Assembly: GCF_001514125.1 (NCBI RefSeq)
Contig: NZ_KQ948566.1
Span: forward strand, 82,802-146,801
Direction: 5' to 3'
Source: Streptomyces longwoodensis
Lineage (GTDB): Bacteria; Actinomycetota; Actinomycetes; Streptomycetales; Streptomycetaceae
Length of the DNA stretch: 64,000 bases
Under the pieces are notes generated by a model. It worked only from the letters and a program-made list of their open reading frames with translations, made no database searches and was not told where the DNA came from. Position numbers and translations under genes: made by a program. Of the stretch, positions 32,616-40,982 are shown piece after piece (position 1 is the first letter of the stretch; every line of letters begins with the position of its first letter).

Positions 32616-33539
32616 TCAGCGCGGGTCGCGGATGCCGTCGATGACACGGGTCCAGTTGTCGCCGCCGTGGCCGGCCTCGATCGCACGCCGGTAGTGGGAC
32701 TGCACGGCCAGGGGAAGGGCGAGGTCCAGGCCCAGTGTCCGGCTGGTCTCGACGATGTGGTCGGCCGTCGCGCCCATCATGGTGACCGTGCTGAGGTCGC
32801 CGGGGTGCCGCCCTTCGTCCAGGGCGGCTCCGGGGTGTTCCTCCCCCGCCCGGACGATGGCGCCGATCGAGTCGGCGGCGGCGAGCAGTTCCGGCAGGGC
32901 CTCGCGGGCCGTCATGCCCGCGCTGCCCAGCATCGCGGTGGCGTGCATCAGGGCGGACAACGTCGTCAGGAAGACCGCGAGGTGGGCCTGGTACATCATC
33001 TGGGCGAGGCCCGGGTCCCCGCCCAGGTACTTCGGTGCTCCCAGCAGGGTCAGCGTCTCGCGGTGGCTCTCCAGCACCTGGGCGCTGCCGCTGTAGTAGA
33101 CGTGGGCGGACGGTGTGCCGACCAGCGGGGCGGGCACCATGACGCCCCCGGTGAGGAAGGCGGCGCCGTGGCCGGCCGCCCAGGTGGCCGCCTCGCGGGA
33201 GCGGTCGGGGGTGTCGGAACTGAGGTTGGCCAGGGTCTTGCCGGTGAGCGCGTCGGTGGCACCGTCGAGGATGTCGTACATCGCCCGGTAGTCGGTCAGG
33301 CTGAGGATCACGAGGTCGCCGGCCTCGACCGCCTCGCGGGCGGTCGCCGCGCGTCTCGCTCCGTCGGCGACGACGCCGTCGGCGCGGTGGGCGGTGCGGT
33401 TCCAGACGGTGACGGGACGGCCGGCGGCCAGGAGGGCGCGGGTCATCGCCCGGCCCATCGGGCCGAGTCCGATCACGGCGACGGTGCTGGTGGTGCGGTG
33501 GGATGGGGTCACGTCTCCATGCTGGGAGAATGCCGTCAC
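32616..33539 (-). CDS. NAD(P)-dependent beta-hydroxyacid dehydrogenase/imine-reductase-type oxidoreductase
   Basis: A 307-residue protein. VAVIGLGPMGRAMTRALLAAG is the Rossmann motif (part shown), followed by VTVWNRT, which favours NADPH. The C-terminal helical domain has LGGDPGLAQMMYQAHLAVFL and an imine-reductase-like central stretch (MMYQAHLAVFLTTLSAL). The canonical lysine of 6-phosphogluconate-type dehydrogenases is not obvious, as in imine reductases. The start could be GTG 33539 or the in-frame GTG 33512 (VTPSHRTTS). It is divergent from an HxlR regulator with a palindrome between them. Confidence 0.82.
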   Translation of the reverse strand: MTAFSQHGDVTPSHRTTSTVAVIGLGPMGRAMTRALLAAGRPVTVWNRTAHRADGVVADGARRAATAREAVEAGDLVILSLTDYRAMYDILDGATDALTGKTLANLSSDTPDRSREAATWAAGHGAAFLTGGVMVPAPLVGTPSAHVYYSGSAQVLESHRETLTLLGAPKYLGGDPGLAQMMYQAHLAVFLTTLSALMHATAMLGSAGMTAREALPELLAAADSIGAIVRAGEEHPGAALDEGRHPGDLSTVTMMGATADHIVETSRTLGLDLALPLAVQSHYRRAIEAGHGGDNWTRVIDGIRDPR

Positions 33540-33545
33540 GGTCGG

Positions 33546-33572
33546 AAGTACCGACTATTTACTGCGGTACTT
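33546..33572. promoter_or_regulatory. Candidate HxlR operator
   Basis: AAGTACCG (33546-33553) and CGGTACTT (33565-33572) form a perfect 8-bp inverted repeat with an AT-rich 11-bp spacer, between the divergent reductase and HxlR genes. Position and the GTAC-type half-sites suit an HxlR-family site. Confidence 0.7.
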
Positions 33573-33598
33573 ACCTTTGGGTGAGGGGGCGGAGCGGG

Positions 33599-33970
33599 AT
33601 GGCCAAGGCGCCCAGGCGCGGACCGTACGTCTGCGGGATAGACGCCGCGCTCGACGTGGTCAGCGGCAAGTGGAAGGGCCTGATCCTCTGGGAGCTGCAC
33701 ACCCATGGCGTGCGCCGTTTCGCCGAGTTGCGGCGGGGCCTGCCGGGAGTGAGCGAGAAGATGCTGACCCAGCACCTGCGGGAGATGGAGCAGGACGGCC
33801 TCGTGCACCGGGAGGTGTACGCCGAGGTGCCGCCCCGGGTGGAGTACTCCCTGACCGAGGACGGGCGCACGCTCAACGAGGCCCTCCGCTCGCTCGGGGC
33901 CTGGGGCACCGAACGGATCCGCCGGGAGGGCCTGCCGGCGGTGGACGTGACCGGGACGGCCGAGGTGTGA
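33599..33970 (+). CDS. HxlR-family transcriptional regulator
   Basis: A 123-residue winged-helix protein. GPYVCGIDAALDVVSGKWKG opens the HxlR domain with the family's conserved cysteine and GKWK; FAELRRGLPGVSEKMLTQHL is the recognition helix region, and YAEVPPRVEYSLTEDG is the wing. Many members sense aldehydes or electrophiles through that cysteine. It is divergent from the reductase at 32616, which it probably controls. Confidence 0.9.
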   Translation: MAKAPRRGPYVCGIDAALDVVSGKWKGLILWELHTHGVRRFAELRRGLPGVSEKMLTQHLREMEQDGLVHREVYAEVPPRVEYSLTEDGRTLNEALRSLGAWGTERIRREGLPAVDVTGTAEV

Positions 33971-34046
33971 CCGGCACGGTCGGGGTGTGACCGGGGCACC
34001 CGCTCCCGTGGGACTGGCCGCGGCAGGCGCTCCCGCGGGACGGACC

Positions 34047-34096
34047 GCAGCGGCAGGGCCGCCGGGGGCCGCACGCCCCGGAGTTCCTGCCGCTGC
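34047..34096. terminator. Bidirectional hairpin between convergent genes
   Basis: GCAGCGGCAGG (34047-34057) pairs perfectly with CCTGCCGCTGC (34086-34096) between the 3' ends of the HxlR gene and the inhibitor-like gene. Confidence 0.6.
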
Positions 34097-34125
34097 CGCC
34101 GCGGGGACCGTCGGTCCCGGTCAGG

Positions 34126-34698
34126 TCAGCTCCACGCGATGGAGGACACCTCGTCGTCCAGGGCACCTCCCGACCAGTCCCCACTGACCCGGGCGCCCTG
34201 GAAGTAGGAGTGCTCGTAGTAGACCGCCTCGCACTGGCCGTACTGGACGGCCGAGCCGATCTCGTCGTTCCAGTCGAACCCGGAGGCGTCCTTCACGCCC
34301 GACAGGTTGCTGTACGTCCAGTCGATGTCCGGGTCGGCGTCGCAGTCCGAGGAGCGGGTGATGGTCCAGGAGTGGCCCTTGCGGTTGGCGTCGTTGTAGA
34401 GCGTGCCGATCGCCACCGGGCTCAGGGCAGCGGCGTTGGCCTGGCGGAGCTGGGTCAGGTAGCGGCCCTCGACCTGGGTCGCCCCGGCCGGCAGCCGCAC
34501 CTTGCCACCGGTCGCGTGGGCGATCGCGCCGCTGAAGGTGTCGAAGCAGCTGACGCGGGCGCGGCCGGTCAGGTCGAGCACGCAGTGCCCGCCGCGGTCG
34601 GCGGACCCGGTGGCGGCCTGCGCGGCACCCGCGGTGCCCGGCAGGGTGACGAGAGCCAGCGCGGTGACGGCGGTGACGCCGGCGAGTCGCACGTTCAT
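34126..34698 (-). CDS. Secreted peptidase-inhibitor I36-like / beta-gamma-crystallin-like protein
   Basis: A 190-residue exported protein with signal peptide VTAVTALALVTLPGTAGAAQA. The mature part has three or four cysteines and aromatic-rich beta motifs, SFDTFSGAI-like CFDTFSGAIAHATGG and AVYYEHSYFQGARVSGD, the pattern of the I36/SMI and crystallin-like family. Members include metalloprotease inhibitors from Streptomyces. The actual target is unknown. It is convergent with the HxlR gene. Confidence 0.72.
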   Translation of the reverse strand: MNVRLAGVTAVTALALVTLPGTAGAAQAATGSADRGGHCVLDLTGRARVSCFDTFSGAIAHATGGKVRLPAGATQVEGRYLTQLRQANAAALSPVAIGTLYNDANRKGHSWTITRSSDCDADPDIDWTYSNLSGVKDASGFDWNDEIGSAVQYGQCEAVYYEHSYFQGARVSGDWSGGALDDEVSSIAWS

Positions 34699-34803
34699 GG
34701 TGTTCCCCCTTCGTGGTGCGCGCCGGTCCCCTTGACCGGCACGGCACTCACCCTGCCCGCCGGGCGCCGCGGTCTCTACGCGCGTTCCGCTGAGCGGAAC
34801 CGC

Positions 34804-35538
34804 TCAGTGGCGCAGCACGGGCGGCAGCGGGGCGGTGCCCTTCGCGGCCCTGCCGAGGTTGGCGGTGATGGCGGCACCGGCCCGTGCGGTGTGCTCGGCG
34901 ACCGTCTGGAGCCGTCGGTGGGGCGGCACCATCGCGGTGATGGCGGCGCGGAGTTGCCCGTCGGGCGAACACACCGGGAGGGCCGCGCAGCACACTCCGT
35001 CCATGACCTGCTCACGTTCCAGGACGGCGGCCTCCGGCCGGCCCGCCGTCCGGCGGGGCGGCCCGGCCGTGAGCACCTGGCCCGCCGCGGTGTCCAGGGT
35101 GAAGCCCATGCCGTCGCGGACGGGTGCGACCGGCTCGACCTCGCCGGGCACGGAGGCGATGGTCAGCGCGAGGTCCTCGTACAGGACGGTGACCACGACG
35201 CTGGCGCCGGTGGCGGCGCGCAGCCCGTGCAGGGGCTGGCGGGCGGCCAGGCGCAGTCCGGGATGGGGCTGCCAGGCCTGGCCGATCCGGTAGAGCTGGC
35301 CGCCCACGCGGTAGCGGCCGCGGTGGCGTTCGACGGCGCCGACGGTGAGCAGTTGGTGCAGCAGCCGGTGGGTGCTCGCCTTGGGCAGTCCGCAGGCGTT
35401 CGCGATCTGTGTGAGTCCGGCTTCACCGCCCTGCCGCCGTAACTCGTCCAGCAGCGCGAACGCCCCCTTCAACACTCCTCGGCCCATCGACGACGCGGAC
35501 GTGGTGCGCTGCTGCGACGGTGACGGTGAGTGCGCCAT
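34804..35538 (-). CDS. IclR-family transcriptional regulator
   Basis: A 244-residue protein. The N-terminal winged helix reads LKGAFALLDELRRQGGEAGLT, then GLPKASTHRLLHQLLTVGAV; the C-terminal GAF-like IclR sensor domain contains GASVVVTVLYEDLALTIASV and AAGQVLTAG. I use ATG 35538, although an in-frame GTG lies at 35589. Its target is not evident; the next gene on the same strand upstream is a type II thioesterase. Confidence 0.87.
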   Translation of the reverse strand: MAHSPSPSQQRTTSASSMGRGVLKGAFALLDELRRQGGEAGLTQIANACGLPKASTHRLLHQLLTVGAVERHRGRYRVGGQLYRIGQAWQPHPGLRLAARQPLHGLRAATGASVVVTVLYEDLALTIASVPGEVEPVAPVRDGMGFTLDTAAGQVLTAGPPRRTAGRPEAAVLEREQVMDGVCCAALPVCSPDGQLRAAITAMVPPHRRLQTVAEHTARAGAAITANLGRAAKGTAPLPPVLRH

Positions 35539-35716
35539 GAGGTCCCCCCAACGGACGGCGTCGGCCGTGTCCCCCGTCGGCACGGCCACCGGACGCCGGT
35601 TAGCAGGATGCCCGCTGTGCCCGTGGATTGACGAGACGATCGACGTGAAACACGCGGGGCCGACTTCTCCTCGGTCACGCCCGGGGGGCCGGTCGCCGTG
35701 CCTTGTAGCCGCCCGG

Positions 35717-36454
35717 TCAGGCCTTCAGGCGTTCCCGGAGCAGGGCCAGCACAGCCGGCTGATGGTGCGTCAGGTAGAAGTGGCCGCCGTCGAACACGTG
35801 CAGGTCGAAGTCGTGGTCGGTGTGCTGCCGCCAGCCCTCGGCCTCGTCGGGCGTCACCTTGGGGTCGGCGTCGCCCAGCAGCGCGGTCACCGGGCAGGAG
35901 AGCCGGGGCGCGGGGCGGTGTCCGTACGTCTCGATGGCCTGGTAGTCGGCGCGCAGGGCCGGCAGGATCAGGGAGAGGAGGTCGTCGTCGGCGAGCAGCG
36001 CCGCGTCCGTCCCGGCGAGCGCCCTGAGCTCGCGGACCAGGCCCGCGTCGTCCCCCAGGTGCACGGTGCCGGTGCCCCGGCCGGCGGGGGCGCGTCGCCC
36101 GGACACGTACAGCGAGGCCGGGCCGGGACCCGGCAACTGCTCCAGGCGCAGAGCGACTTCGTAGGCGACGACGGCGCCCATGCTGTGTCCGAACAGGTGC
36201 AGGGGCCGGTCGCGCCAGGGGGCGAGTGCCTCGGTGACCTGGTCGGCGAGCAGGCGGAGGTCCGTGACCGGCTGCTCGCCCATGCGGTCCTGGCGGCCGG
36301 GGTACTGCACCGCCAGGACGTCGACGTCCGGGCTGAGCGCGTTCGCCACGGGGAAGTAGAAGCTGGCCGAACCCCCGGCGTGCGGGAAGCACACCAGACG
36401 GGGCGCCTCCGGCCCGGCCGTGCGGTACCGCCGTAACCACGCGCCGCTGCCCAT
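35717..36454 (-). CDS. Type II thioesterase (alpha/beta hydrolase)
   Basis: A 245-residue enzyme. RLVCFPHAGGSASFYFP is the N-terminal oxyanion-hole motif of GrsT-type thioesterases; LHLFGHSMGAVVAYEVALRL holds the nucleophilic serine (GHSMGA); the histidine is in DGGHFYLTHH and an aspartate in GDADPKVTPDE. These enzymes remove wrong acyl groups from carrier proteins of polyketide or peptide synthetases. No such assembly line is in the window, so it is an orphan or serves one elsewhere. A TTG at 36466 is an alternative start with a better-placed GGGGG box. Confidence 0.88.
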   Translation of the reverse strand: MGSGAWLRRYRTAGPEAPRLVCFPHAGGSASFYFPVANALSPDVDVLAVQYPGRQDRMGEQPVTDLRLLADQVTEALAPWRDRPLHLFGHSMGAVVAYEVALRLEQLPGPGPASLYVSGRRAPAGRGTGTVHLGDDAGLVRELRALAGTDAALLADDDLLSLILPALRADYQAIETYGHRPAPRLSCPVTALLGDADPKVTPDEAEGWRQHTDHDFDLHVFDGGHFYLTHHQPAVLALLRERLKA

Positions 36455-36507
36455 GGGTGTGTTCAACCGGCCGCCCCCTCGTTCCGTGCGCCTGCTCCGT
36501 GCGCGTG

Positions 36508-36559
36508 CCTCGTGCGCCGGCCTCATGTGCCGGCCTCGTGCGCCGGCCTCGTGCGCTTG
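36508..36559. repeat. Four tandem 13-bp repeats upstream of the thioesterase
   Basis: CCTCGTGCGCCGG occurs at 36508-36520 and 36534-36546, with variants CCTCATGTGCCGG (36521-36533) and CCTCGTGCGCTTG (36547-36559). It lies in the spacer between the thioesterase and the divergent serine hydrolase. Confidence 0.8.
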
Positions 36560-36757
36560 CTGACCTTCGTGGCGACCCTAGCCAAGGAACGGGTGCGCGG
36601 GTAAGCCCCGTTGTCCCGTGTGCGCCCGGTCGGCGACCGACGCACCGCTCCCCCGGTGGTGCTACGTACACCTCACTTTCGGGACCGTGCACCACTGCCC
36701 TTTCCCACGCACCACGGCATCGTTTTCCCTGCCATTTCCAAGCGAGAGGGAGAACCG

Positions 36758-37915
36758 GTGCAGAACGTATTTACTTCCAAAGTGCGCAAGGTCCTTCTGG
36801 CGGTCGCGGCGGCAGGAATGCTGAGCACCGCCGTCACGAGTGCGGCGGTGGCCGAGTCGCCGCGGAAGGAGGCCGCGCTGCAGAAGAGTCTCGACTCGCT
36901 CGTGCGGGACGAGAAGTTCCCGGCCGCGTTCGCCTGGACCAGCAAGAACGGCCGGACGACGTCCCTGGTCGCCGGCTCCTCCGAGCTGCGCCGGCAGGTG
37001 CCGGTCCCCCACGACGGCCAGGTCAGGGCGGGCAGCAACACGAAGAGCTTCACGGCGACGGTGGTGCTCCAGCTCGTGGCCGAGGGCAAGGTCCGGCTCG
37101 ACGCGCCCATCGAGACCTACCTGCCCGGACTCGTGCGCGGAAAGGGCATCGACGGCCACCGGATCACCGTACGGCAGCTCTTGCAGCACACCAGCGGACT
37201 TCCCAACTACACCGAATACATCGGCATGGAGAACTTCGAGGGACTGCAGCACAGGTTCTTCCAGCCGCACGACCTGCTGTCCGCCGCACTGGCCCACCCC
37301 GCGCAATTCCCGCCCGGCTCGCGGTGGGAGTACAGCAACACCAATTACCTGCTGGCGGGCCTGCTGATCGAGCGGGTCACCGGGCGGCCGGTGCAGGAGG
37401 AGATGACCCGGCGCGTGATCAGGAAGGCCGGGCTGCGCCACACGTATTGGCCGCAGCCCGGCGACCAGTCCGTCCGGGGACCGCACCCGCACGGATACAC
37501 GACCGGCAACCTGGAGAAGGGCAACGTCGTCGACGCCACCGTCATGGACCCGTCCTGGGGCGGGGCGGCCGGCCAGCTGATCTCGACCCCGAGCGACCTC
37601 GCGGCGTTCGCCCGTGCGCTGCTCGACGGACGGCTGCTGCCGCCCGCCCAGTTGGCCGAGATGCGCAAGACGGTCGACGCACCGCTGCTGCCGGGATGGC
37701 GCTACGGACTCGGCCTGTTCAGCGTCCCGTTGAGCTGCGGCGGCGTGTACTGGGGGCACGGCGGCGACATCGACGGCTTCGAGACCCGTGGCGGCGCCAC
37801 GGACGACGGCCGCTCGGTCGGCCTCGCCGTGACCGCCCTGCCGGGGACCTTCGGAGACGCCGACGAGGCCGCGAAGGCCGTCATGGCGGCCGTGGACACG
37901 GCGTTCTGCACGTGA
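36758..37915 (+). CDS. Secreted serine hydrolase (class C beta-lactamase / DD-peptidase fold)
   Basis: A 385-residue exported protein; GTG 36758 follows GAGAGGGAGAA and the leader is VRKVLLAVAAAGMLSTAVTS. The SxxK motif is in RAGSNTKSFTATVVL, the YxN motif in YSNTNYLLAGLL, and the third motif is HGG in WGHGGDIDGF. HTSGLPNY is also family-typical. This matches Streptomyces R61-type DD-carboxypeptidases and related esterases. It may trim peptidoglycan stem peptides or hydrolyse esters or amides outside the cell. Confidence 0.9.
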   Translation: MQNVFTSKVRKVLLAVAAAGMLSTAVTSAAVAESPRKEAALQKSLDSLVRDEKFPAAFAWTSKNGRTTSLVAGSSELRRQVPVPHDGQVRAGSNTKSFTATVVLQLVAEGKVRLDAPIETYLPGLVRGKGIDGHRITVRQLLQHTSGLPNYTEYIGMENFEGLQHRFFQPHDLLSAALAHPAQFPPGSRWEYSNTNYLLAGLLIERVTGRPVQEEMTRRVIRKAGLRHTYWPQPGDQSVRGPHPHGYTTGNLEKGNVVDATVMDPSWGGAAGQLISTPSDLAAFARALLDGRLLPPAQLAEMRKTVDAPLLPGWRYGLGLFSVPLSCGGVYWGHGGDIDGFETRGGATDDGRSVGLAVTALPGTFGDADEAAKAVMAAVDTAFCT

Positions 37916-37955
37916 CGGGGCCGTGGTGAGCGGGGGACGGTCGGAACGGGTCCGT

Positions 37956-38717
37956 TCACTCCTGGTGGGCCGCCACGTCGCCGTTGACGGTGCTCAGCGT
38001 CATCGCGGGGCCGTCGCCGGCGCCGCGTGTCGGTACGGCGATCCGTTGTAGGCCGTTGCGGGTGGCGGCCGTGACCCGGTAGGCGGGGGCGTCGTCCGGC
38101 ACGGTGACGTCGACCGAGCCGTTGGTGGTGCGCCCGGAGACACGGCTCGCGGCCGTGGCGCAGGCGAGGACGACGTCCCCGTTGGACGTGACGCCGGACA
38201 GGCGGTCCGCGGACACGGCCGTGGCACGCACCGAGCCGTTGCGGGTGGTCAGTTCGACGGCCGCGTCGTCCCGGCCGGAACGGGCCACCGTGACATCGCC
38301 GTTGACGGTGGTCACGTCCAGGGCGGCCGCGATGCCGACGACGTCGACGCCCGCGTTGCGTGCGGTGACCGTGATCCGTACGTCGTCCGGGACCTCCACC
38401 GTGGGCATGCGCGGGCACGGGCGGCCCTCGCGGTCCTGTTCGACGCAGGAGAGGTCCAGCACCTCCATGCCGTCGCGGTGCGACCAGTGGGCGCCGACAT
38501 CGCCGTCGACGGAGACGCTCCGGCCGTCGGCGGGGCGCAGCCTGACCCCGTTGTCGGTGGTGATGACGACCGTGCTGCCGGAGTCCACGGCGCCGAGCAT
38601 CCCGTCGGCGCGCGGGCCACCGGAGCCGCCGTCCCCGCCGTGGCAGGCCACCGCGAGGGGCAGCACCGCCAGGGCAACGGTCAGACGGCGCAGGCGAGTT
38701 CCGGGGTTCGCAGTCAT
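37956..38717 (-). CDS. Lipoprotein with DUF4097-like beta repeats
   Basis: A 253-residue putative lipoprotein: RRLTVALAVLPLAVACHGG has a lipobox-like VAC. The mature protein is a series of beta repeats with the recurring pattern VTTVNGDVTV, LTTRNGSVRA, GVTSNGDVVL, RTTNGSVDVTV and LSTVNGDVAA, a right-handed beta-solenoid typical of putative adhesin DUF4097-type domains. Five NGxV turns are visible. Its role is unknown; surface exposure is inferred from the lipobox. Confidence 0.75.
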   Translation of the reverse strand: MTANPGTRLRRLTVALAVLPLAVACHGGDGGSGGPRADGMLGAVDSGSTVVITTDNGVRLRPADGRSVSVDGDVGAHWSHRDGMEVLDLSCVEQDREGRPCPRMPTVEVPDDVRITVTARNAGVDVVGIAAALDVTTVNGDVTVARSGRDDAAVELTTRNGSVRATAVSADRLSGVTSNGDVVLACATAASRVSGRTTNGSVDVTVPDDAPAYRVTAATRNGLQRIAVPTRGAGDGPAMTLSTVNGDVAAHQE

Positions 38718-38796
38718 GCACCCCGCTTTCCCCGGCTCGGCCCCGGCATGACCGGTCACCCCGCTCCTCACGTCACCGACGCGGCAGACTGAGGAG

Positions 38797-39537
38797 ATGG
38801 ACCCCGATGTCGACCCCGATGCGTACCCCGACCTGGTCGCCGCGGGCGGCCTGGGCGCGGCACTGGAACAGCTGGCGGCCGTCCTCGGCGTCGGTCTCAC
38901 CGTCGTCCCGCACGAAGGGCGGACGTCCCGGTCGGCGGGAATCGCCTCATCGGTCCCGGGACGCAGGCCGCTGTCGGTGTCCATCGCGGCCGAGCAGCGC
39001 TTCTTCATCGTCTCGGGCTGGAGTGAGGGCATCGAGAGCGTCACCGGAGGCACGACCGATCCGGCGGAGGTGGTCCTGGCCGGAGTGGCGTGGGGACGGG
39101 GCGCTCCACTCGGGGAGTTGGAGGCCCGGTTCCCCTTCCTGCGCGTCGGTGAGCGTGCGAAGGCCGCCGAACGCGGACCCGCGGCGGTGGTCGCGTTGCA
39201 GTGGCGGAGCCTGCGGAGACGGGCGGCCGGGGCGCCGGACGTCCCCGAGTTCGGCGACCTCGTGGAAGCGGCGCACGCCGAACCGCGGTTGAGACAGCTG
39301 TACGTGTTCTCCAGCCACTGGACGCTCGGCTTCAGCTCGTGCACCGGATACCCCTTCCGCACCGAGGTGGCCATCGCTCCGGCGCTCGGTGTGAGCCCGT
39401 ACCGCGTGATGCGGCGCCCCTACCGGACGGCGATCGGTGAGGCCGCCACGGCCGGGGAAGCCGTGGCGTTCGCGGTGTCCCGGCTGCCGGCCGACCTGGG
39501 GCCGGCTGTCGCGGGAACGGCCGAGGATGATGGATGA
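38797..39537 (+). CDS. DUF6193-like protein
   Basis: A 246-residue soluble protein. I recall the pattern VSIAAEQRFFIVSGWSEG, then PEFGDLVEAAHAEPRLRQLY and SSHWTLGFSSCTGYPF from proteins labelled DUF6193, natural-product-biosynthesis-associated. No catalytic motif stands out and there is no signal or membrane segment. The gene is divergent from the lipoprotein and convergent with a LysR gene, so no operon context is available. Function unknown. Confidence 0.6.
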   Translation: MDPDVDPDAYPDLVAAGGLGAALEQLAAVLGVGLTVVPHEGRTSRSAGIASSVPGRRPLSVSIAAEQRFFIVSGWSEGIESVTGGTTDPAEVVLAGVAWGRGAPLGELEARFPFLRVGERAKAAERGPAAVVALQWRSLRRRAAGAPDVPEFGDLVEAAHAEPRLRQLYVFSSHWTLGFSSCTGYPFRTEVAIAPALGVSPYRVMRRPYRTAIGEAATAGEAVAFAVSRLPADLGPAVAGTAEDDG

Positions 39538-39566
39538 CGCGCGTGGGAGGCCGGACCACCAGTTCA

Positions 39567-39606
39567 GTCAGGTCAGGTCAGGTCAGGTCAGGTCAGGTCA
39601 GGTCAG
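39567..39606. repeat. GTCAG pentanucleotide repeat, eight copies
   Basis: Eight uninterrupted GTCAG units. The last covers the stop codon of the minus-strand LysR gene (39603-39605), and the array fills the gap between two convergent genes. Because each unit reads TGAC on the minus strand, slippage would keep producing stops. Confidence 0.9.
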
Positions 39607-40454
39607 GAACGGTAGGCCGCTCCCGCCGTGCGGACGAAGGACGGGATGAGCGGATTGGGGTCGTCCTGCCGCCAGGCCGCGACCACCACGCTCGGCGGGA
39701 TGTCGGTCACCGGGACCGCGGTCAGCCCGGCGGGCAGGTCGTGGCCGAGGGGGGCCATGCCCACCGTGCCGTTCCAGAGAACCGTCTGGAGGCACTCCTG
39801 GACGGCGCGGACGACCGGGCCCTCACGGGGCCGGCCACCGTTCCAGTACGACCGCCAGGCCGGGTCGGTGCCCTCCGGGAACTGGAACCAGCGGCGGTCG
39901 GCGAGGTCGGCCAGGACCAGCGCGTCGTTCCGGGCCAGCGGATCGTCGGCGCGCAGCACCGCGCCCACCGGGTCGGCACGCAGCTCGCGCACGGCGAAAC
40001 CCGTCTCATCGAAGGGCCTGCGGGTCAGGGCGACGTCGACCAGTCCGCCCCGCAGCCCGCAGGTCGGGTCGGTCAGGTCGGCGTCCCGGACGCGCACCTC
40101 GACGCCCGGGTACCGACGCCGGTGGGCCGCGGCCAGGCGGATCGCGCCGGGGTCGGTGCCGTCGCCGAGGATGCCGACGGTGAGGGTGGTGACGGCGGCG
40201 GCCTCGGTGACGCGGAGGCGTAGCCGCTCTGCCTGGGCGAGCAGGGCGCGCGCCTGCTCCAGGAGCACCGCCCCCGCCGGGGTGAGCGTGACGCCGGCCG
40301 CCGAGCGGTGCAGCAGCGTCGCCCCCAGCTCGGTCTCCAGCTGCCTGATGGCCCGGCTAAGTGGCGGCTGGCTCATGTGCAGGCGGCGGGCGGCCCGTCC
40401 GTAGTGCAGCTCCTCGGCGACCGCGACGAAGTACCGCAGCGTGCGCAGCTCCAT
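39603..40454 (-). CDS. LysR-family transcriptional regulator
   Basis: A 283-residue protein with the LysR helix-turn-helix (MELRTLRYFVAVAEELHYG, RLHMSQPPLSRAIRQLE) and an effector domain (LTVGILGDGTDPGAIRLAAA; TDPAWRSYWNGG). Length is normal. It is divergent from the DoxX-like gene at 40537, with a perfect palindrome 12 bp from its start. I infer that it regulates that gene. The stop codon is embedded in a GTCAG repeat. Confidence 0.9.
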   Translation of the reverse strand: MELRTLRYFVAVAEELHYGRAARRLHMSQPPLSRAIRQLETELGATLLHRSAAGVTLTPAGAVLLEQARALLAQAERLRLRVTEAAAVTTLTVGILGDGTDPGAIRLAAAHRRRYPGVEVRVRDADLTDPTCGLRGGLVDVALTRRPFDETGFAVRELRADPVGAVLRADDPLARNDALVLADLADRRWFQFPEGTDPAWRSYWNGGRPREGPVVRAVQECLQTVLWNGTVGMAPLGHDLPAGLTAVPVTDIPPSVVVAAWRQDDPNPLIPSFVRTAGAAYRS

Positions 40455-40465
40455 GAACAGGCACG

Positions 40466-40480
40466 ATACCCGCCGGGTAT
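40466..40480. promoter_or_regulatory. LysR box between LysR and DoxX-like genes
   Basis: ATACCCG-C-CGGGTAT is a perfect 7-bp inverted repeat and contains the T-N11-A core expected for LysR-type regulators. It lies in the 82-bp divergent spacer. Confidence 0.75.
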
Positions 40481-40536
40481 GGGCCGTGCCGAAACGGTCT
40501 TGGACGGCTGGGGGCGCCGGGCGGTGGGATCGGGGC

Positions 40537-40914
40537 ATGAGCACAACCACCATGAAGGTCGCCTACTGGACGCTCGCCGGTCTGCTCGCGCTGTTCTACT
40601 TCTACAGCGGAGCGCTCAAACTGCTGCGCACACGCGAGGAGTTGCAGCCGATGATGGCCTGGGTGGACCGCACGCCGATGCCCGCCCTCCGGTCCCTCGG
40701 GGCGGTGGAGGTGCTCGGCGCGCTCGGTCTCGTCCTGCCGCCCCTCACCGGTGTCGCGCCCGGACTGGCCCTGGCCGCGGCCGTCGGGTTCGTGCTGCTG
40801 CAGCTCGGCGCCACCGGGGTCCACCTCAGCCGGGGCGACCGCCGGATCGAACTCAACCTCGGCCTCGTCGCCGCCGCGGCCGTGACGGTGTGGCTCGCGA
40901 CCACGTGGCTCTGA
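40537..40914 (+). CDS. DoxX-family membrane protein
   Basis: A 125-residue protein with four hydrophobic segments: VAYWTLAGLLALFYFYSGAL, AVEVLGALGLVLPPLTGVAP, LALAAAVGFVLLQLGATGVH and NLGLVAAAAVTVWLATTWL. FYSGALKLLRTREELQPMM is the DoxX_2-like signature after TM1. It is smaller than and unrelated in detail to the DoxX-like protein at 9534. It is probably regulated by the adjacent LysR protein; its activity is unknown. Confidence 0.8.
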   Translation: MSTTTMKVAYWTLAGLLALFYFYSGALKLLRTREELQPMMAWVDRTPMPALRSLGAVEVLGALGLVLPPLTGVAPGLALAAAVGFVLLQLGATGVHLSRGDRRIELNLGLVAAAAVTVWLATTWL

Positions 40915-40982
40915 CCGGCCGTGCGTCGCCCGGGACCCGCCGCGACGAGCCCTGGGGTTCCGTCCCGCTCGGTGGCCTCAGG

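Noticed and set aside
35717-36454. Thioesterase as evidence of a polyketide or peptide synthetase cluster here
   Set aside because: No carrier, ketosynthase or condensation domains were seen anywhere in the window.
36508-36559. CRISPR-like array
   Set aside because: Units are directly adjacent with no spacers and only 13 bp long; no cas genes are present.
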